A stretch of DNA of 64,000 bases from Micromonospora violae (lineage in GTDB: Bacteria; Actinomycetota; Actinomycetes; Mycobacteriales; Micromonosporaceae): positions 6,138,001 through 6,202,000 of the forward strand of contig NZ_SHKK01000001.1 in NCBI RefSeq assembly GCF_004217135.1. The letters run 5' to 3'. Of this stretch, positions 34,544 to 44,079 are shown piece by piece (position 1 is the first letter of the stretch; every line of letters begins with the position of its first letter). A model generated the notes under the pieces. The model saw only the letters and a list, made by a program, of their open reading frames with translations, did not search any database and was not told where the DNA came from. The position numbers and the translations under genes are program-made.

Positions 34544-36912
34544 TTCGCGAACGCGCCTATCCGGTCGAGCCGTGGCACATCCGGGAGATCCGGCTGGACA
34601 TGGACGTACTGGCCCAGTCGGAGTCGGTCTTCGCGCTCTCCAACGGGCACGTCGGCCTGCGGGGCAACCTCGATGAGGGCGAGCCGCACGGCCTGCCCGG
34701 CACCTACCTCAACTCGTTCTACGAACTGCGGCCGTTGCCGTACGCGGAGGCGGGCTACGGCTTCCCCGAGTCCGGGCAGACCATCGTCAACGTCAGCAAC
34801 GGCAAACTGATGCGGTTGCTGGTCGACGACGAACCGCTCGACGTGCGGTACGGCGAGCTGCTCGGCCACGAGCGGACCCTCGACCTGCGGGCCGGCACGC
34901 TGCACCGGGAGCTGCACTGGCGCTCGCCTGCCGGCCGGGAGGTGAAGGTCCGCAGCACCCGACTCGTCTCGTTCACCCAGCGATCCGTGGCCGCCATCAG
35001 CTACGAGGTGGAGGCCGTCGACCGCCCGCTGCGGCTGATCGTGCAGTCCGAGCTGGTGGCCAACGAGTCACTGCCCGCGCAGAGCAAGGACCCCCGGGTC
35101 GCGGCGGTGCTGGAGTCACCACTCCAGGCCGAGGAGGAGCTGACCACCCCCGACGGCGGGCAGCTGATCCACCGCACCAAGGTCTCCGGCCTGCGGGTCG
35201 CCGCCGCCATGGAGCACGAGGTGCACGGCCCGGACCACACCACCATCGAGTCCGAGGGCTACCAGGACTGGGTGCGTACGACGATCGCCTGCGTGCTCAA
35301 GCCCGGCGAGAAGCTGCGGGTGATCAAGTATCTGACGTACAGCTGGTCGAGTCGCCGGTCCCTGCCGGCGCTGCGCGACCAGGTCGGCGCGGCGCTGGCC
35401 GGCGCCCGGCTCGACGGGTGGGACGGGCTCCACCGGGAGCAGCGCAGCTACCTCGACGCGTTCTGGGACGCGTCGGACGTGCTGGTCGAGGGCGATCCGG
35501 AGGTGCAGCAGGCGGTCCGGTTCGGGCTCTTCCAGGTGTTGCAGGCCGGCGCGCGCGCCGAGCAGCGGCCGATCTCGGCGAAGGGGCTGACCGGCCCCGG
35601 TTACGACGGTCACGCCTTCTGGGACACCGAGATGTTCGTCCTGCCGGTGCTCACCTACACCCAGCCCAGCGCGGTACGCAGCGCGTTGCAGTGGCGGCAC
35701 AGCACGCTGGATTCGGCGAAGGAACGGGCCGAGACCCTCAACCTCCGAGGCGCGGCCTTCCCCTGGCGGACCATCGAGGGCCCGGAATCATCCGGCTACT
35801 GGCCGGCCGGCACCGCCGCCTTCCACATCGCCGCAGACATCGCCGACGCCGTACGCCGCTACGTGATGGTCAGCGGGGACACCCAGTTCGAGCGGGAGTG
35901 CGGGCTGGAGTTGCTGGTGGAGACCGCCCGACTGTGGCGCTCGGTCGGTCACCACGACCGGCAGGGGCAGTTCCACATCGATGGTGTCACCGGGCCGGAC
36001 GAGTACACCGCCGTCAAGAACGACAACATCTACACCAATCTGATGGCGCAGCGGAACCTGCTCGCCGCTGCCGACGTGGTCACGCGCTACCCGGACGAGG
36101 CGTTCCACCTCGGGGTCACCGACGAGGAGGCCGCGAGCTGGCGGGACGCCGCCACCTCCATGCACGTCCCGTACGACGAGGAGCTCGACGTCCATCAGCA
36201 GACGGAGGGCTTCACCCGACTCCAGGAGTGGGACTTCACGCACACACCGGCGGAGAAGTACCCGTTGCTGCTGCACTACCCGTACTTCGAGCTGTACCGC
36301 AAGCAGGTGGTGAAGCAGGCCGACCTGGTCCTCGCCATGCACTGGCGGGGGGACGCCTTCACCCCCGCGGAGAAGTTGCGCAACTTCCTCTACTACGAGC
36401 GCCGCACCGTACGCGACTCGTCGTTGTCGGCCTGCACCCAGGCCGTGCTCGCCGCCGAGGTGGGCCACCCCGAACTCGCGCACACCTACCTGCGTGAGGC
36501 CGCGCTCATGGACCTGCACGACCTCAACGAGAACACCCGCGACGGCGTACACATGGCGTCGTTGGCCGGTGCGTGGCTCGCCCTGGTCAGCGGGTTCGGC
36601 GGTCTGCGGGACCACGACGGCGAGCTGTCCTTCGCCCCCCGGCTCTCCAGCCGACTCAGCCGGTTGGAGTTCTCGCTCCAGTGGCGGGGGCTGGCGCTAC
36701 GGGTGGACGTCCGGCCGCACCAGACGACGTACTCGCTGCGCCACGGGGGCCCGGACGACGTGGTGGCGTTGCGCCACCACGGCCAACTGCTGCGGGTGAC
36801 CTGCGACGAGCCGGTGACCGTGCCGGTGCCGCAGGCCGAGCCGTCCGGCCCTGCGCCCGAGCAGCCACCGGGTCGGTCTCCGCTGCTGCGGCTGCCCGAG
36901 CGCGAACCGTGA
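34540..36912 (+). CDS. Glycoside hydrolase family 65 disaccharide phosphorylase
   Basis: 790 residues, normal for GH65. The N-terminal beta-sandwich carries [25 protein letters not shown] (first part [10 protein letters not shown]), the catalytic barrel [12 protein letters not shown], and the catalytic acid E488 in [20 protein letters not shown]65 enzymes phosphorolyse maltose, trehalose, kojibiose, nigerose and similar disaccharides to beta-glucose-1-phosphate; the specific substrate is not readable here. Translationally coupled to beta-phosphoglucomutase, ending in a strong hairpin. Confidence 0.92.
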   Translation: MIRERAYPVEPWHIREIRLDMDVLAQSESVFALSNGHVGLRGNLDEGEPHGLPGTYLNSFYELRPLPYAEAGYGFPESGQTIVNVSNGKLMRLLVDDEPLDVRYGELLGHERTLDLRAGTLHRELHWRSPAGREVKVRSTRLVSFTQRSVAAISYEVEAVDRPLRLIVQSELVANESLPAQSKDPRVAAVLESPLQAEEELTTPDGGQLIHRTKVSGLRVAAAMEHEVHGPDHTTIESEGYQDWVRTTIACVLKPGEKLRVIKYLTYSWSSRRSLPALRDQVGAALAGARLDGWDGLHREQRSYLDAFWDASDVLVEGDPEVQQAVRFGLFQVLQAGARAEQRPISAKGLTGPGYDGHAFWDTEMFVLPVLTYTQPSAVRSALQWRHSTLDSAKERAETLNLRGAAFPWRTIEGPESSGYWPAGTAAFHIAADIADAVRRYVMVSGDTQFERECGLELLVETARLWRSVGHHDRQGQFHIDGVTGPDEYTAVKNDNIYTNLMAQRNLLAAADVVTRYPDEAFHLGVTDEEAASWRDAATSMHVPYDEELDVHQQTEGFTRLQEWDFTHTPAEKYPLLLHYPYFELYRKQVVKQADLVLAMHWRGDAFTPAEKLRNFLYYERRTVRDSSLSACTQAVLAAEVGHPELAHTYLREAALMDLHDLNENTRDGVHMASLAGAWLALVSGFGGLRDHDGELSFAPRLSSRLSRLEFSLQWRGLALRVDVRPHQTTYSLRHGGPDDVVALRHHGQLLRVTCDEPVTVPVPQAEPSGPAPEQPPGRSPLLRLPEREP

Positions 36913-36913
36913 C

Positions 36914-36942
36914 GGGTGGGGCGGGAGTGTCCCGCCCCACCC
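36914..36942 (+). terminator. Hairpin terminator of the GH65 operon
   Basis: GGGTGGGGCGGGA, loop GTG, TCCCGCCCCACCC: a perfect 13-bp stem beginning one base after the stop. Confidence 0.9.
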
Positions 36943-36963
36943 GCCCCTGCCGGTCGCGGTGGC

Positions 36964-37158
36964 TCAGATCGGCTCGCCGGTTGACGGTCGCCCGATCGCG
37001 TCCCGGGGCGCTGCCGCCTTCGGATCGTCGGGCAATCGGGCCGAAGCGGCCTGGTCACCGAAATCCTGGTCCCCGAAGTCCTGGTTGCGCTCGGCGTTCT
37101 GTTCCCGCTGGGCCCGCTCGGTCAGCTGCTGCTGCCGGGAGATCTGCTGCTTGGCCAT
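36964..37158 (-). CDS. Small Gln-rich hydrophilic protein
   Basis: 64 residues from ATG 37158, preceded by GAGGA at 6 bases on the minus strand. The sequence MAKQQISRQQQLTERAQRE and then NQDFGDQDFGDQ is highly charged and Gln-rich, with no Cys and no hydrophobic core, so it is likely disordered or a short coiled coil. Function unknown. It is convergent with the GH65 operon, so it would end opposite that terminator. Confidence 0.6.
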   Translation of the reverse strand: MAKQQISRQQQLTERAQREQNAERNQDFGDQDFGDQAASARLPDDPKAAAPRDAIGRPSTGEPI

Positions 37159-37350
37159 GACGATCCTCGCGATCCGTCGGGGCGCGGTTGCGCCGACACG
37201 GTCTGCGGTCGCTCGTCGCGTACCCGACGCCCCAGCGGGCAAACGCGGCCCGGCGGCGCGCCCACGACCCGGGGGTGACGCGGCCATCGGCGTGCGTGCC
37301 GCGCGCCGGGCGGGGTACCCGGACCACCGGCGACCACACGGAGGTGGGGC

Positions 37351-38004
37351 ATGGACGAGCAGCGCAGAACCGTGACAGTGCCGATCGGGGACGCTCAACT
37401 CCCGGCCGACCTGACGCTGCCCGCCCAGCCGGTCGGTGTGGTGCTGTTCGCGCACGGCAGCGGCAGTTCCCGGCACAGCCCGCGCAACGTGGCGGTGGCC
37501 CGGACGCTGAACGACCGTGGGCTCGGCACGGTGCTGGCGGATCTGCTCACCCCGATCGAGGACGAGGTGGACGCCCGAACGGCCGAGCTGCGCTTCGACA
37601 TCGGGCTGCTGGCCAGCCGGCTGACCGGGTTCGTCGACTGGCTCGCCGTGCAGCGGCCCGCCGGTGACGTGCCGGTCGGCCTGTTCGGGGCCAGCACGGG
37701 CGCGGCCGCCGCCCTGATCACAGCGGCATCCCGGGCCGATCGGGTGGCCGCCGTGGTCAGCCGGGGTGGTCGGCCGGACCTGGCCGAAGCCGCGCTGGCC
37801 CAGGTGCGTACGCCGACGTTGCTGTTGGTCGGTGGGCTGGACGAGGAGGTGATCGCCCTCAACGAGCAGGCGTTGGCCGAGTTGGGGGATGTGGGCGAGC
37901 TGCGGGTTATCCCCGGCGCCACCCATCTCTTCGAGGAGCCCGGCACCCTGGAGCAGGTCGCCGACCAGGCCGGCACCTGGTTCACCACACACCTCAGCCG
38001 ATGA
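37351..38004 (+). CDS. Dienelactone-hydrolase-like alpha/beta hydrolase
   Basis: 217 residues. VVLFAHGSGSSRHSPRN (oxyanion strand and loop) and the nucleophile elbow GLFGASTGAAAAL with Ser in G-A-S-T-G (Ser instead of the Cys of true dienelactone hydrolases) are clear; the acid is probably the Asp of LLVGGLDEEV and the His that of PGATHLF. Similar proteins occur beside phosphoribosyltransferases in other actinobacteria, but not here. Substrate unknown. ATG 37351 follows GGAGGTGGGG. Confidence 0.82.
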   Translation: MDEQRRTVTVPIGDAQLPADLTLPAQPVGVVLFAHGSGSSRHSPRNVAVARTLNDRGLGTVLADLLTPIEDEVDARTAELRFDIGLLASRLTGFVDWLAVQRPAGDVPVGLFGASTGAAAALITAASRADRVAAVVSRGGRPDLAEAALAQVRTPTLLLVGGLDEEVIALNEQALAELGDVGELRVIPGATHLFEEPGTLEQVADQAGTWFTTHLSR

Positions 38005-39105
38005 TCAGTCGGTGGGCAGCAGGGCCGAGGCCGCTCGCCGTTGTTGAACGGTGTCGATGACCCGCCAGAGGACGGCGGTGATCGGGACGCTGACGAAGGC
38101 CCCGGCGATCCCCGCGATCAGTGTGCCCGCGGTGACCGCCACCAGGATCACCGCCGGATGCAGTCGGACCTGACGCTTCATGACCAGCGGCTCCAACAGG
38201 TTGCCCTCGATCTGCTGCACGGCGATCACCGCTGCGAGGGTGAGCAGCGCGGTGGTGGGACCGTTCGCGGCCAGCGCCACCAGCACCGCCACCGCACCGG
38301 CGACCGTCGCCCCGATGATCGGCACGAACCCGCCGAGGAACGTGATCAACGCCAGCGGCAGGGCGAGTGGCACCCGCAGCACCACGAGGGCCAGCCCGAT
38401 GCCCAGCGCATCGATCGCGGCGATGAACATCGTGCCCCGGCTGTACGCGCCCAACGTCTGCCACCCGGCCCGGCCGGCCTCGGCCAGCACGGGCTGGTTC
38501 GGGCCGGACACCCGCGACAGCACCCAGTGCCACATCGACCGGCCATCCTTGAGCAGGAAGAAGAGCAGCACCAGGGCCAGCAGCGCGGAGCCGAACACCT
38601 CGGTGGCGGTCCGGGCGCCGGCCACCGGGTCCGGAGAGCTGCCACCGAGCCCCTGCCGGGCCTGGTCGATCAGTTGGTCCAGCTGTGCCTCGGTGACCGG
38701 CAACGTGGACGTCACGAAATCCCGACTGCGCTCGACCCCCTGCGTCAGCTCCTGGCTGAGCTGATCGAACTGACTGGCGGTCAGGTTCCAGACCAGGGCG
38801 CCGACGCCGACCAGGATGCCGAGCAGCAGCAGCACGGTGCAGAGCGCGGCCAGCGCCGCCGGTAGGCGCAGCCGGCGCAGCAGAAGCAGGACCGGGTCGA
38901 GCAGCGCGGTGAGGAAGATGGTGGCCGCCAGCGCGATGGCCAGTGGTGCCAGCAGGACGGCTATCCGGCCGAGCAGGTAGAGCCCCGCCGCGATCACCAC
39001 CAGGCAGGCGCTCCACAACACCGCGGTCCGGACCAGCCAGGGCAGCGCCGCCCAGGTCTGGCGCGGCCCGGGGCCGCCGGTCGGTCCCGGATCTTCTGCG
39101 GCCAT
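38005..39105 (-). CDS. AI-2E family transporter (UPF0118)
   Basis: 366 residues with about eight helices. FFLLKDGRSMWHWVL, GTMFIAAIDALGIGLALVVLRVPLALPLALITFLGGFVPIIGA (here quoted by its start GTMFIAAIDALG and its end GGFVPIIGA) and GNLLEPLVMKRQVRLHPAVIL are typical of the AI-2E exporter family. Members export diverse solutes, including sodium; autoinducer transport cannot be assumed. ATG 39105 follows GAGGAGG at 7 bases. The stop lies one base from the end of the convergent hydrolase, with no room for a terminator. Confidence 0.9.
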   Translation of the reverse strand: MAAEDPGPTGGPGPRQTWAALPWLVRTAVLWSACLVVIAAGLYLLGRIAVLLAPLAIALAATIFLTALLDPVLLLLRRLRLPAALAALCTVLLLLGILVGVGALVWNLTASQFDQLSQELTQGVERSRDFVTSTLPVTEAQLDQLIDQARQGLGGSSPDPVAGARTATEVFGSALLALVLLFFLLKDGRSMWHWVLSRVSGPNQPVLAEAGRAGWQTLGAYSRGTMFIAAIDALGIGLALVVLRVPLALPLALITFLGGFVPIIGATVAGAVAVLVALAANGPTTALLTLAAVIAVQQIEGNLLEPLVMKRQVRLHPAVILVAVTAGTLIAGIAGAFVSVPITAVLWRVIDTVQQRRAASALLPTD

Positions 39106-39306
39106 GTCGGTCCTCCTCGATCTCGACGAGGTCGGTACCCGGTCGGTCGTGCCGCGACACCCGATTCGCTGGCCGTCGCCCGCGCGGATCGTACGCCCGT
39201 CGGCGTGCGGCGGGTGGGGGTTCCCGAATCGCACCCGGACCGAGGGCGTTTGCGCCGTCCGGCCGAGGGAACGCGGACGGGACGGACCGGACTGAGGAGG
39301 AACGCC

Positions 39307-39489
39307 GTGAGTGACTTCATGGGCAAGGCCAAGGACTTCGCGGACAAGCACGACAAGCAGGTCGACCAGGGCGCGGAGAAGGCCGGCGAGATGGCCGACA
39401 AGCGCACCGGCGGCAAGTACGGCGACCAGATCGACAAGGGCGTGGACCAGGCCCAGGCGCGCACCGGCGAGGGCGACCAGGTCCGCTGA
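39307..39489 (+). CDS. MT0933-type antitoxin-like protein
   Basis: 60 residues: VSDFMGKAKDFADKHDKQVDQGAEKAGEMADKRTGG (quoted only in part: KAKDFADKHDKQVDQG and DKRTGGKYGDQIDKG). The repeated lysine/aspartate pattern matches the MT0933_antitox family as I remember it, which is named after a putative mycobacterial antitoxin. No toxin gene lies beside it, so a stress- or structural role is as likely. GTG 39307 follows GGAGGAA. Isolated between the AI-2E and FUSC-type genes. Confidence 0.7.
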   Translation: MSDFMGKAKDFADKHDKQVDQGAEKAGEMADKRTGGKYGDQIDKGVDQAQARTGEGDQVR

Positions 39490-39538
39490 CCCGCGCCACT
39501 GCCACGATTGCCCGGCCCTCGCCGGGGTAACCGCCGCC

Positions 39539-40855
39539 ATGGCCGACGACCGCCCACCCGCCGACCGTGACCAGTCGCGGCTCGATGAGACCGCCGAGCG
39601 GACGGTTCGGCGGGTGCGGCACCGCAGTGGGCAGGCCGGCCGGATCCGGGCCCGGCAGTGGGAGGTCACCCTGGTGATCTCCATCCAGGCCGGGTTGGCC
39701 GCGGCGATCGCCGCCCTGCTCGCCAATATGCTGCTCGGCCCCGGGTCGCACGTCTTCGCTCCCGCCGCCGCCGTCGGTACGATCGCCACCGCCATCGGGC
39801 AGCGGGCCCGGCGCACCTTCGAACTGTTGGCCGGCGTGGCCCTGGGCATCGTCATCGGTGACACGCTGCGATTCCTGCTCGGCTCGGGCCCGTGGCAGAC
39901 CGGCGTGGTGGTCACGATGGCCATCGCCGCCGCGTTGCTGGTCGCCGGGAAGGGCGGCCCGTTGGTCGGTCAGGCCGGCGGTACCGCCGTGCTGATCGCC
40001 ACCCTGGCCCCGACGGAACATGGCCTGGAGGTCCCCCGGATCTTCGACGCGCTCCTCGGTGGCGCGGTCGGTCTGGTGGTGGTCGCGCTGCTGTTGCCGA
40101 TCAACCCGATGCGGGTGCTGGACCGGGCCGCCGCACCGATCTTCGAAGTCCTCTGCCGGCAACTCGCCGAGCTGTCGCAGGCGCTACGCGAGCGCGACGG
40201 CACCCGGACCATGGGCGTCCTGGACCGGCTCCGCGGCACTGAGGACGACCTGGGTCGGTTGCACGACACCCTGAGCGGGGCCGAGGAGGTGGTGACGATC
40301 GCACCAGTGCGGTGGCACCGCCGGCAGCAGTACCACCGTTACGCGCGCAGCGCGAATCACCTGGAGCGGTTGTTGCTGGACAGCCGGGCCATGGCCCGCT
40401 GGTCGACCACCGCGTTGCAGTATCAGGAGCCGATCCCGACGGAGTTGGCGGACGCGATGGGCCGGTTGGGCCAGGCGGTGACGGTGATGCGTACGGAGTG
40501 CAAGGTCGGCGACGACCCGCGGCACACCCGGCGGCTGATCGAGGAGTGCGCCGACCTGGCCGGGCAGGCCTCCGCGCGCGGGGTCAGCTCGTTCGGTGAA
40601 TCCCTCGTCACCGGCCTGCGCACCTCGGCGAGCGACCTGCTGCGGGCGGCCGGTTGTGAACCGGACGACGCCAACCGGGTGGTGCGCCGGGCGGCCGGTG
40701 CCGGTGAGGGGAAGATCCACCCGCCGGCCCGGCGACAGATGCGGCGGGCCCGACCAACGCGCGCCGCCCGAGCCCGTCGCCGCGCGCACCTCGACGCCCG
40801 GACCCGTAACGACGGTCGGGCCGGCCTCCCCGCACGGGAGAGACCGGCCCGGTGA
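39539..40855 (+). CDS. FUSC/aromatic-acid-exporter-like membrane protein
   Basis: 438 residues. Six helices (residues ~40-190) with VFAPAAAVGTIATAIGQRARRTFELLAGVALGIVIGDTLR (quoted in part: AIGQRARRTFELLAGV) match the FUSC/ArAE family, followed by a long cytoplasmic helical domain (~200-400) and a basic tail ending in RARRRAHLDARTRN. The family includes aromatic-acid effluxers; the substrate is unknown. ATG 39539 has no strong ribosome site. The final codons contain a hairpin that may terminate the convergent peptidase gene. Confidence 0.8.
   Translation: MADDRPPADRDQSRLDETAERTVRRVRHRSGQAGRIRARQWEVTLVISIQAGLAAAIAALLANMLLGPGSHVFAPAAAVGTIATAIGQRARRTFELLAGVALGIVIGDTLRFLLGSGPWQTGVVVTMAIAAALLVAGKGGPLVGQAGGTAVLIATLAPTEHGLEVPRIFDALLGGAVGLVVVALLLPINPMRVLDRAAAPIFEVLCRQLAELSQALRERDGTRTMGVLDRLRGTEDDLGRLHDTLSGAEEVVTIAPVRWHRRQQYHRYARSANHLERLLLDSRAMARWSTTALQYQEPIPTELADAMGRLGQAVTVMRTECKVGDDPRHTRRLIEECADLAGQASARGVSSFGESLVTGLRTSASDLLRAAGCEPDDANRVVRRAAGAGEGKIHPPARRQMRRARPTRAARARRRAHLDARTRNDGRAGLPARERPAR
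40818..40850 (-). terminator. Hairpin inside the end of the FUSC gene
   Basis: GGGCCGG/CCGGCCC and CTCCC/GGGAG stacked, overlapping the last codons of the FUSC gene; on the minus strand it follows the C39 peptidase stop. Confidence 0.6.
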
Positions 40856-40865
40856 ACCGTCACTG

Positions 40866-41510
40866 TCAGGAGGAGTAGCCGCGCTCGGCGATCCAGTTGG
40901 CGACCTTGGGCAGGCTCACCCAGTACTCGCCCAACGCCGGGTCGGCCGGGTCGGCGACCCGGATCGTGTCACCGCCGTCGCGGTAGCCGACCAGGGTCAG
41001 GTAGTGGCCGCCCTCGTACGAGTGCGGGTTGCCGTCGGTGTCGACTGTGGTGCCCTTGATGTTCGCCACCACCGGTCGGCCGGCGTCCACCGCGGCCAGT
41101 ACGTCGCGGCGCAGCTGCTCGACCTGGTCGGGGCGGGCCACCGAGTCACTGATCTCGGTGGTCCGGTACTTGCCACCGGTCAGTTCGTTCAGCACCCGGG
41201 TGGTGTCCAGGGCCGAGGGGGTACCCGCCTCGGTGGTGCCGAGGAGCTGGGCCACCTGGTCCTGGGACAGCGCCTTGCCCTGGGCGGACAGCGCGATCCG
41301 GGTCGCGGCCGGGCCGCAGTAGTAGAAGTTCGGCTGGGCCTGATAGTCGACGTCGAGGACCCGCTCGGCGTTCTGGCCGTTCTGGGTCGACGAGGCCGGG
41401 ACGGCCTGCACCGGGGCGGCCTGCGCGGCCACCGCCGGGCCGAGGGCGCAACCGCCGGCCACCAGCAGGCCGACGACGGACAGACCGCTCTTCTGGACGA
41501 TCGGATTCAT
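40866..41510 (-). CDS. Secreted C39-type papain-like peptidase
   Basis: 214 residues. The N-terminus has a signal peptide (basic residues, then hydrophobic to ~30, cleaved near AQA-AP at residue 32). The triad is visible: C65 in YYCGPAAT, H169 in EGGHYLTLVGY and D187 in VADPAD. It is an isolated secreted peptidase without a transporter partner, so a processing or envelope role is likely. ATG 41510 follows GGAGA. Confidence 0.85.
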   Translation of the reverse strand: MNPIVQKSGLSVVGLLVAGGCALGPAVAAQAAPVQAVPASSTQNGQNAERVLDVDYQAQPNFYYCGPAATRIALSAQGKALSQDQVAQLLGTTEAGTPSALDTTRVLNELTGGKYRTTEISDSVARPDQVEQLRRDVLAAVDAGRPVVANIKGTTVDTDGNPHSYEGGHYLTLVGYRDGGDTIRVADPADPALGEYWVSLPKVANWIAERGYSS

Positions 41511-41591
41511 GGTCGAGTCTCCGTTCGGGGGGTTGGCGCCTCCGACCAGCGGAGGGCGGCAGCACCGGGAATGGCGCTCGGCTCAACACGG

Positions 41592-41617
41592 GGGCCGACC
41601 AGCAGTGGTCTCGGCCC
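41592..41617 (-). promoter_or_regulatory. Hairpin in the leader of the peptidase gene
   Basis: GGGCCGA/TCGGCCC plus CCA/TGG with a bulge and a 4-base loop, 82 bases before the start of the peptidase on the minus strand. Function unknown. Confidence 0.35.
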
Positions 41618-41737
41618 GGGGCGTACCGAGGGCGTAACCGCTCTGCTCCGCCGAGAATTCCGCCGGCCACGGGCGTGCCGGGTCGCACCGGTTCCCGTCG
41701 GTGGGACGAACCGGTCAGCGCGGGACGAGCGGTCGGT

Positions 41738-42145
41738 TCAGAGGCTTCCGAGCAGCCTGGTCACGGTGATCTCGATGACCACCCGTTCCGGATTCGGGCG
41801 TGGGGTGCGATACCGGGCGGCGTACCGCCGTTCCGCCTCCGCCACGGCGGCCGGATCTGACCGCAGCACCGCGCGACCCTCGATGGTCAACCAGCGGCGG
41901 CCATCCACGTGGCAGACGGCCACTGCCGCGCCCGCCGGGCCGGCCGCCGCCACCTGGCGGGCCTTCTGCGACGCGCCGGAGGTGATGACCCGGGCCAGTC
42001 CGGCCGCCGGGTCGAGCGTCACCCCGACCGGTACGACGTGCGGTGTGCCGTCCGCCCGCAGGGTGGTCAGTGTCGCGAGGTGGCGTTCCGCGCAGAAGGC
42101 GACAACCCGCTCATCGTGCACGTCCAACCGATGATCGCCCGCCAT
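41738..42145 (-). CDS. F420-dependent PPOX-class oxidoreductase (TIGR03618-like)
   Basis: 135 residues with the split-barrel PPOX fold: [24 protein letters not shown] and the phosphate-binding ASQKARQV. Small actinobacterial members of this type bind F420 rather than FMN, which is knowledge of the family rather than visible here. ATG 42145 follows GGGGA. The DUF1232 gene lies 30 bases upstream on the same strand, but it has its own promoter. Confidence 0.8.
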   Translation of the reverse strand: MAGDHRLDVHDERVVAFCAERHLATLTTLRADGTPHVVPVGVTLDPAAGLARVITSGASQKARQVAAAGPAGAAVAVCHVDGRRWLTIEGRAVLRSDPAAVAEAERRYAARYRTPRPNPERVVIEITVTRLLGSL

Positions 42146-42175
42146 GCCGTCCCCTGTTCGCCGAACCGGCCACGA

Positions 42176-42517
42176 TCATGGCACGCGGCGGCGGACCCGG
42201 TCCTGAGCCGGCGGGACGTCCGACTGACCGGGCAGCTGGCGACCCGCCGCCCGACGTTGGTGCACCAGGCGGGTCAGGTAGATCAGCGCGGCGGCCAGAA
42301 CCCCCATGTCATCCAGGTAGATCGGGTCCGGCAGCACGTCGACCGGGAAGATCGTGTAGATCAGCGCCCCGTAGAAGGCGACCTTGCCGCGCGCGCCCAG
42401 GCCGGTCAACAGCCGCCGCGTCCGCACCACCCGCACCGCCAGCACCACGGCACCGACCAGGGTGGCGAGCGCCAGGATGCCGGCGACCACCACGAGGACC
42501 CACGCCTGTCGGGACAT
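42176..42517 (-). CDS. YkvA/DUF1232 family membrane protein
   Basis: 113 residues: an N-terminal membrane helix (VLVVVAGILALATLVGAVVLAV) and then the DUF1232 core KVAFYGALIYTIFPVDVLPDPIYLDDMGVL (quoted by its ends KVAFYGALIY and PIYLDDMGVL), where FPVDxLPD is the hallmark. The function is unknown. ATG 42517 is leaderless: TAGCGT lies 6 bases upstream. Confidence 0.85.
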   Translation of the reverse strand: MSRQAWVLVVVAGILALATLVGAVVLAVRVVRTRRLLTGLGARGKVAFYGALIYTIFPVDVLPDPIYLDDMGVLAAALIYLTRLVHQRRAAGRQLPGQSDVPPAQDRVRRRVP

Positions 42518-42523
42518 GCCGTC

Positions 42524-42529
42524 ACGCTA
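42524..42529 (-). promoter_or_regulatory. Leaderless -10 box TAGCGT
   Basis: On the minus strand TAGCGT, 6 bases (GACGGC) and ATG 42517 follow each other. Confidence 0.6.
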
Positions 42530-42550
42530 ACCCACCCGACCCCACGGGGC

Positions 42551-43369
42551 TCAGAACGCGGGCACCGTCGCACGACCGCGCGCCGTCAGCGCGTTCTCCC
42601 GGGTCTGCTCGACGTTCTCCCGGGTCTGCTCGCCCGCCGGCCGGGCGACCTCGCTCAGCGGCAGCACCGACGCCGACTCGACGACCCGTCGTACGGTCGC
42701 GGCCTGCGCCTCCTCGCGCAGGCTGCGAGCCGCGGCGACAGCCAACTCCGCCGCCCGCCACGCGGCCTGCTCCCGCTCGCGGGCCGCAGCGTGCCGGGCC
42801 GCCAGGTTGTTCCGGATCGCCCGTTGGAGCACCAACTCCTGCTCGACCGGGTGCAGTCGCGGGTCCCAACCGTCGCGGTGCGCGAAGACGTCGCTGAGCT
42901 GCTCCACCGACAACTCCCGCCGCCAGTACGCATCCAACGCCGCCCGGTGCAGGTAGCGCTCGCGGTCGGCGTACTCGGCGGGGGTCTTCGCGGTCTGCGG
43001 AAGCGGCATCGCGGCCGCCGCGTCGAGTCGCCGCAGGCCAGCCTCGGCTGCCTCGTACGCCAGCCAGGCCGCCTCGACCGCCTCCTGCGCGGCCTCCCAC
43101 TCCGCCCTCCGGCGTCGCGCCGTGGTGGTCGCCCGCTCGGCGGCCACCGCGACCTCCTGCGCGTAGCGGCTCTGCTCCCGTTCCTCCTGCACCTGCTCAA
43201 GGTGGCTCGGCATGGCCGCGCGGCGGATCCGGGCGCCCGGGTCGAGGCGGAGTCGGCCGGGCCGTAGGACGAGAGCGGAGACGGTGACGGCGACCACCCC
43301 GAGCAGGCTCAGCCAGATGACGGCGGCCCGGGAGAGGTCTGGCAGGACGGCGGAGAGGATGGTCTGCAT
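42551..43369 (-). CDS. Membrane-anchored coiled-coil protein, unknown
   Basis: 272 residues. One N-terminal helix (VIWLSLLGVVAVTVSALVL), then from residue ~60 long Ala/Glu/Arg-rich heptad-like helices (EQVQEEREQSRYAQEVAVAAERA and similar), probably coiled coil, with a Tyr/Trp-containing globular patch near 145-190 (PAEYADRERYLHRAALDAYW). The C-terminus carries a short duplicated QTREN motif. ATG 43369 is preferred over GTG 43378 because AAGG lies 8 bases before it. No family recognised. Confidence 0.6.
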   Translation of the reverse strand: MQTILSAVLPDLSRAAVIWLSLLGVVAVTVSALVLRPGRLRLDPGARIRRAAMPSHLEQVQEEREQSRYAQEVAVAAERATTTARRRRAEWEAAQEAVEAAWLAYEAAEAGLRRLDAAAAMPLPQTAKTPAEYADRERYLHRAALDAYWRRELSVEQLSDVFAHRDGWDPRLHPVEQELVLQRAIRNNLAARHAAAREREQAAWRAAELAVAAARSLREEAQAATVRRVVESASVLPLSEVARPAGEQTRENVEQTRENALTARGRATVPAF

Positions 43370-43522
43370 GATCAGCACCTTGCGGTCAAAGGCGGGTATC
43401 GACGGGCGGCAGGAGGGCGCGGAAGCACCGGTCGGCCCGGGGGCGGAGTCGTCCCGTCGACGGCGACCTCAGGTGCCGTGCGGGATCAGCCGGGATCGGG
43501 CCCCGGGAGGGTCGCGCCTGTC

Positions 43523-43882
43523 TCAGTGGGCGGGCGGGCCGCGCCGCGCCGGAGTGCCGCGGCCGGGGTCGATGGCCGGGGCGTGCACCAGGCCCACCGC
43601 GACCGGACCGGTCGCCGTGGCGGTGTCGGGCGTGCCAGCCGACGGGGCGACAGTCGGCTCATCGGCCCGTTTGACGGCCGGGCCGGCGTCGGGGCGGACA
43701 CTCGCCACCCGGCTGCTCACGGCACTGGGTCGCAGCTGCGTGGGGGCGGGCGGCGGGGTCGCGGCGAGAGCGGCACCGAGGCCGACCGCGAGCACCAGTG
43801 CGGTGACCGCCAGGCGGGTCAGGTCTCGCAGTGACCGCAGCACAGCCCACCGGGGTGGGCTGACAGACGCTGCGGACGGCAC
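43523..43882 (-). CDS. Small secreted or membrane-anchored Pro/Ala-rich protein
   Basis: 119 residues. A helix at ~20-42 (LTRLAVTALVLAVGLGAALA) is followed by a disordered Pro/Ala/Thr/Val-rich tail ending RRGPPAH. Likely an exported linker-type protein; function unknown. The start GTG 43882 is supported by a TAGGTT box exactly 6 bases upstream on the minus strand. It could also be a spurious open frame, though promoter placement argues against that. Confidence 0.5.
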   Translation of the reverse strand: MPSAASVSPPRWAVLRSLRDLTRLAVTALVLAVGLGAALAATPPPAPTQLRPSAVSSRVASVRPDAGPAVKRADEPTVAPSAGTPDTATATGPVAVGLVHAPAIDPGRGTPARRGPPAH

Positions 43883-43888
43883 CCGACC

Positions 43889-43894
43889 AACCTA
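43889..43894 (-). promoter_or_regulatory. Leaderless -10 box TAGGTT
   Basis: TAGGTT lies 6 bases before GTG 43882 on the minus strand. Confidence 0.55.
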
Positions 43895-43998
43895 TCGCCC
43901 GTCCCGGTCTGCCGCAGCACGGTGACGGACCGGGCCGGCGTGACCGCCACCACCCTGCGCACTGTGGACGCTGCCGACCGACGCCCGGAAAGGGCGGC

Positions 43999-44029
43999 GC
44001 CCCCGACCGGATCGACTCCGACCGGGGGC
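43999..44029 (-). terminator. Hairpin after the substrate gene of the type VII locus
   Basis: GCCCCCG/CGGGGGC with an imperfect inner stem, 51 bases past the end of the minus-strand gene at 44080. Confidence 0.5.
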
Positions 44030-44079
44030 ACCGCGCATCGTCCGTGTGGCGTCGCCGGCGGTCGGCCGGCGGGCCGTGA

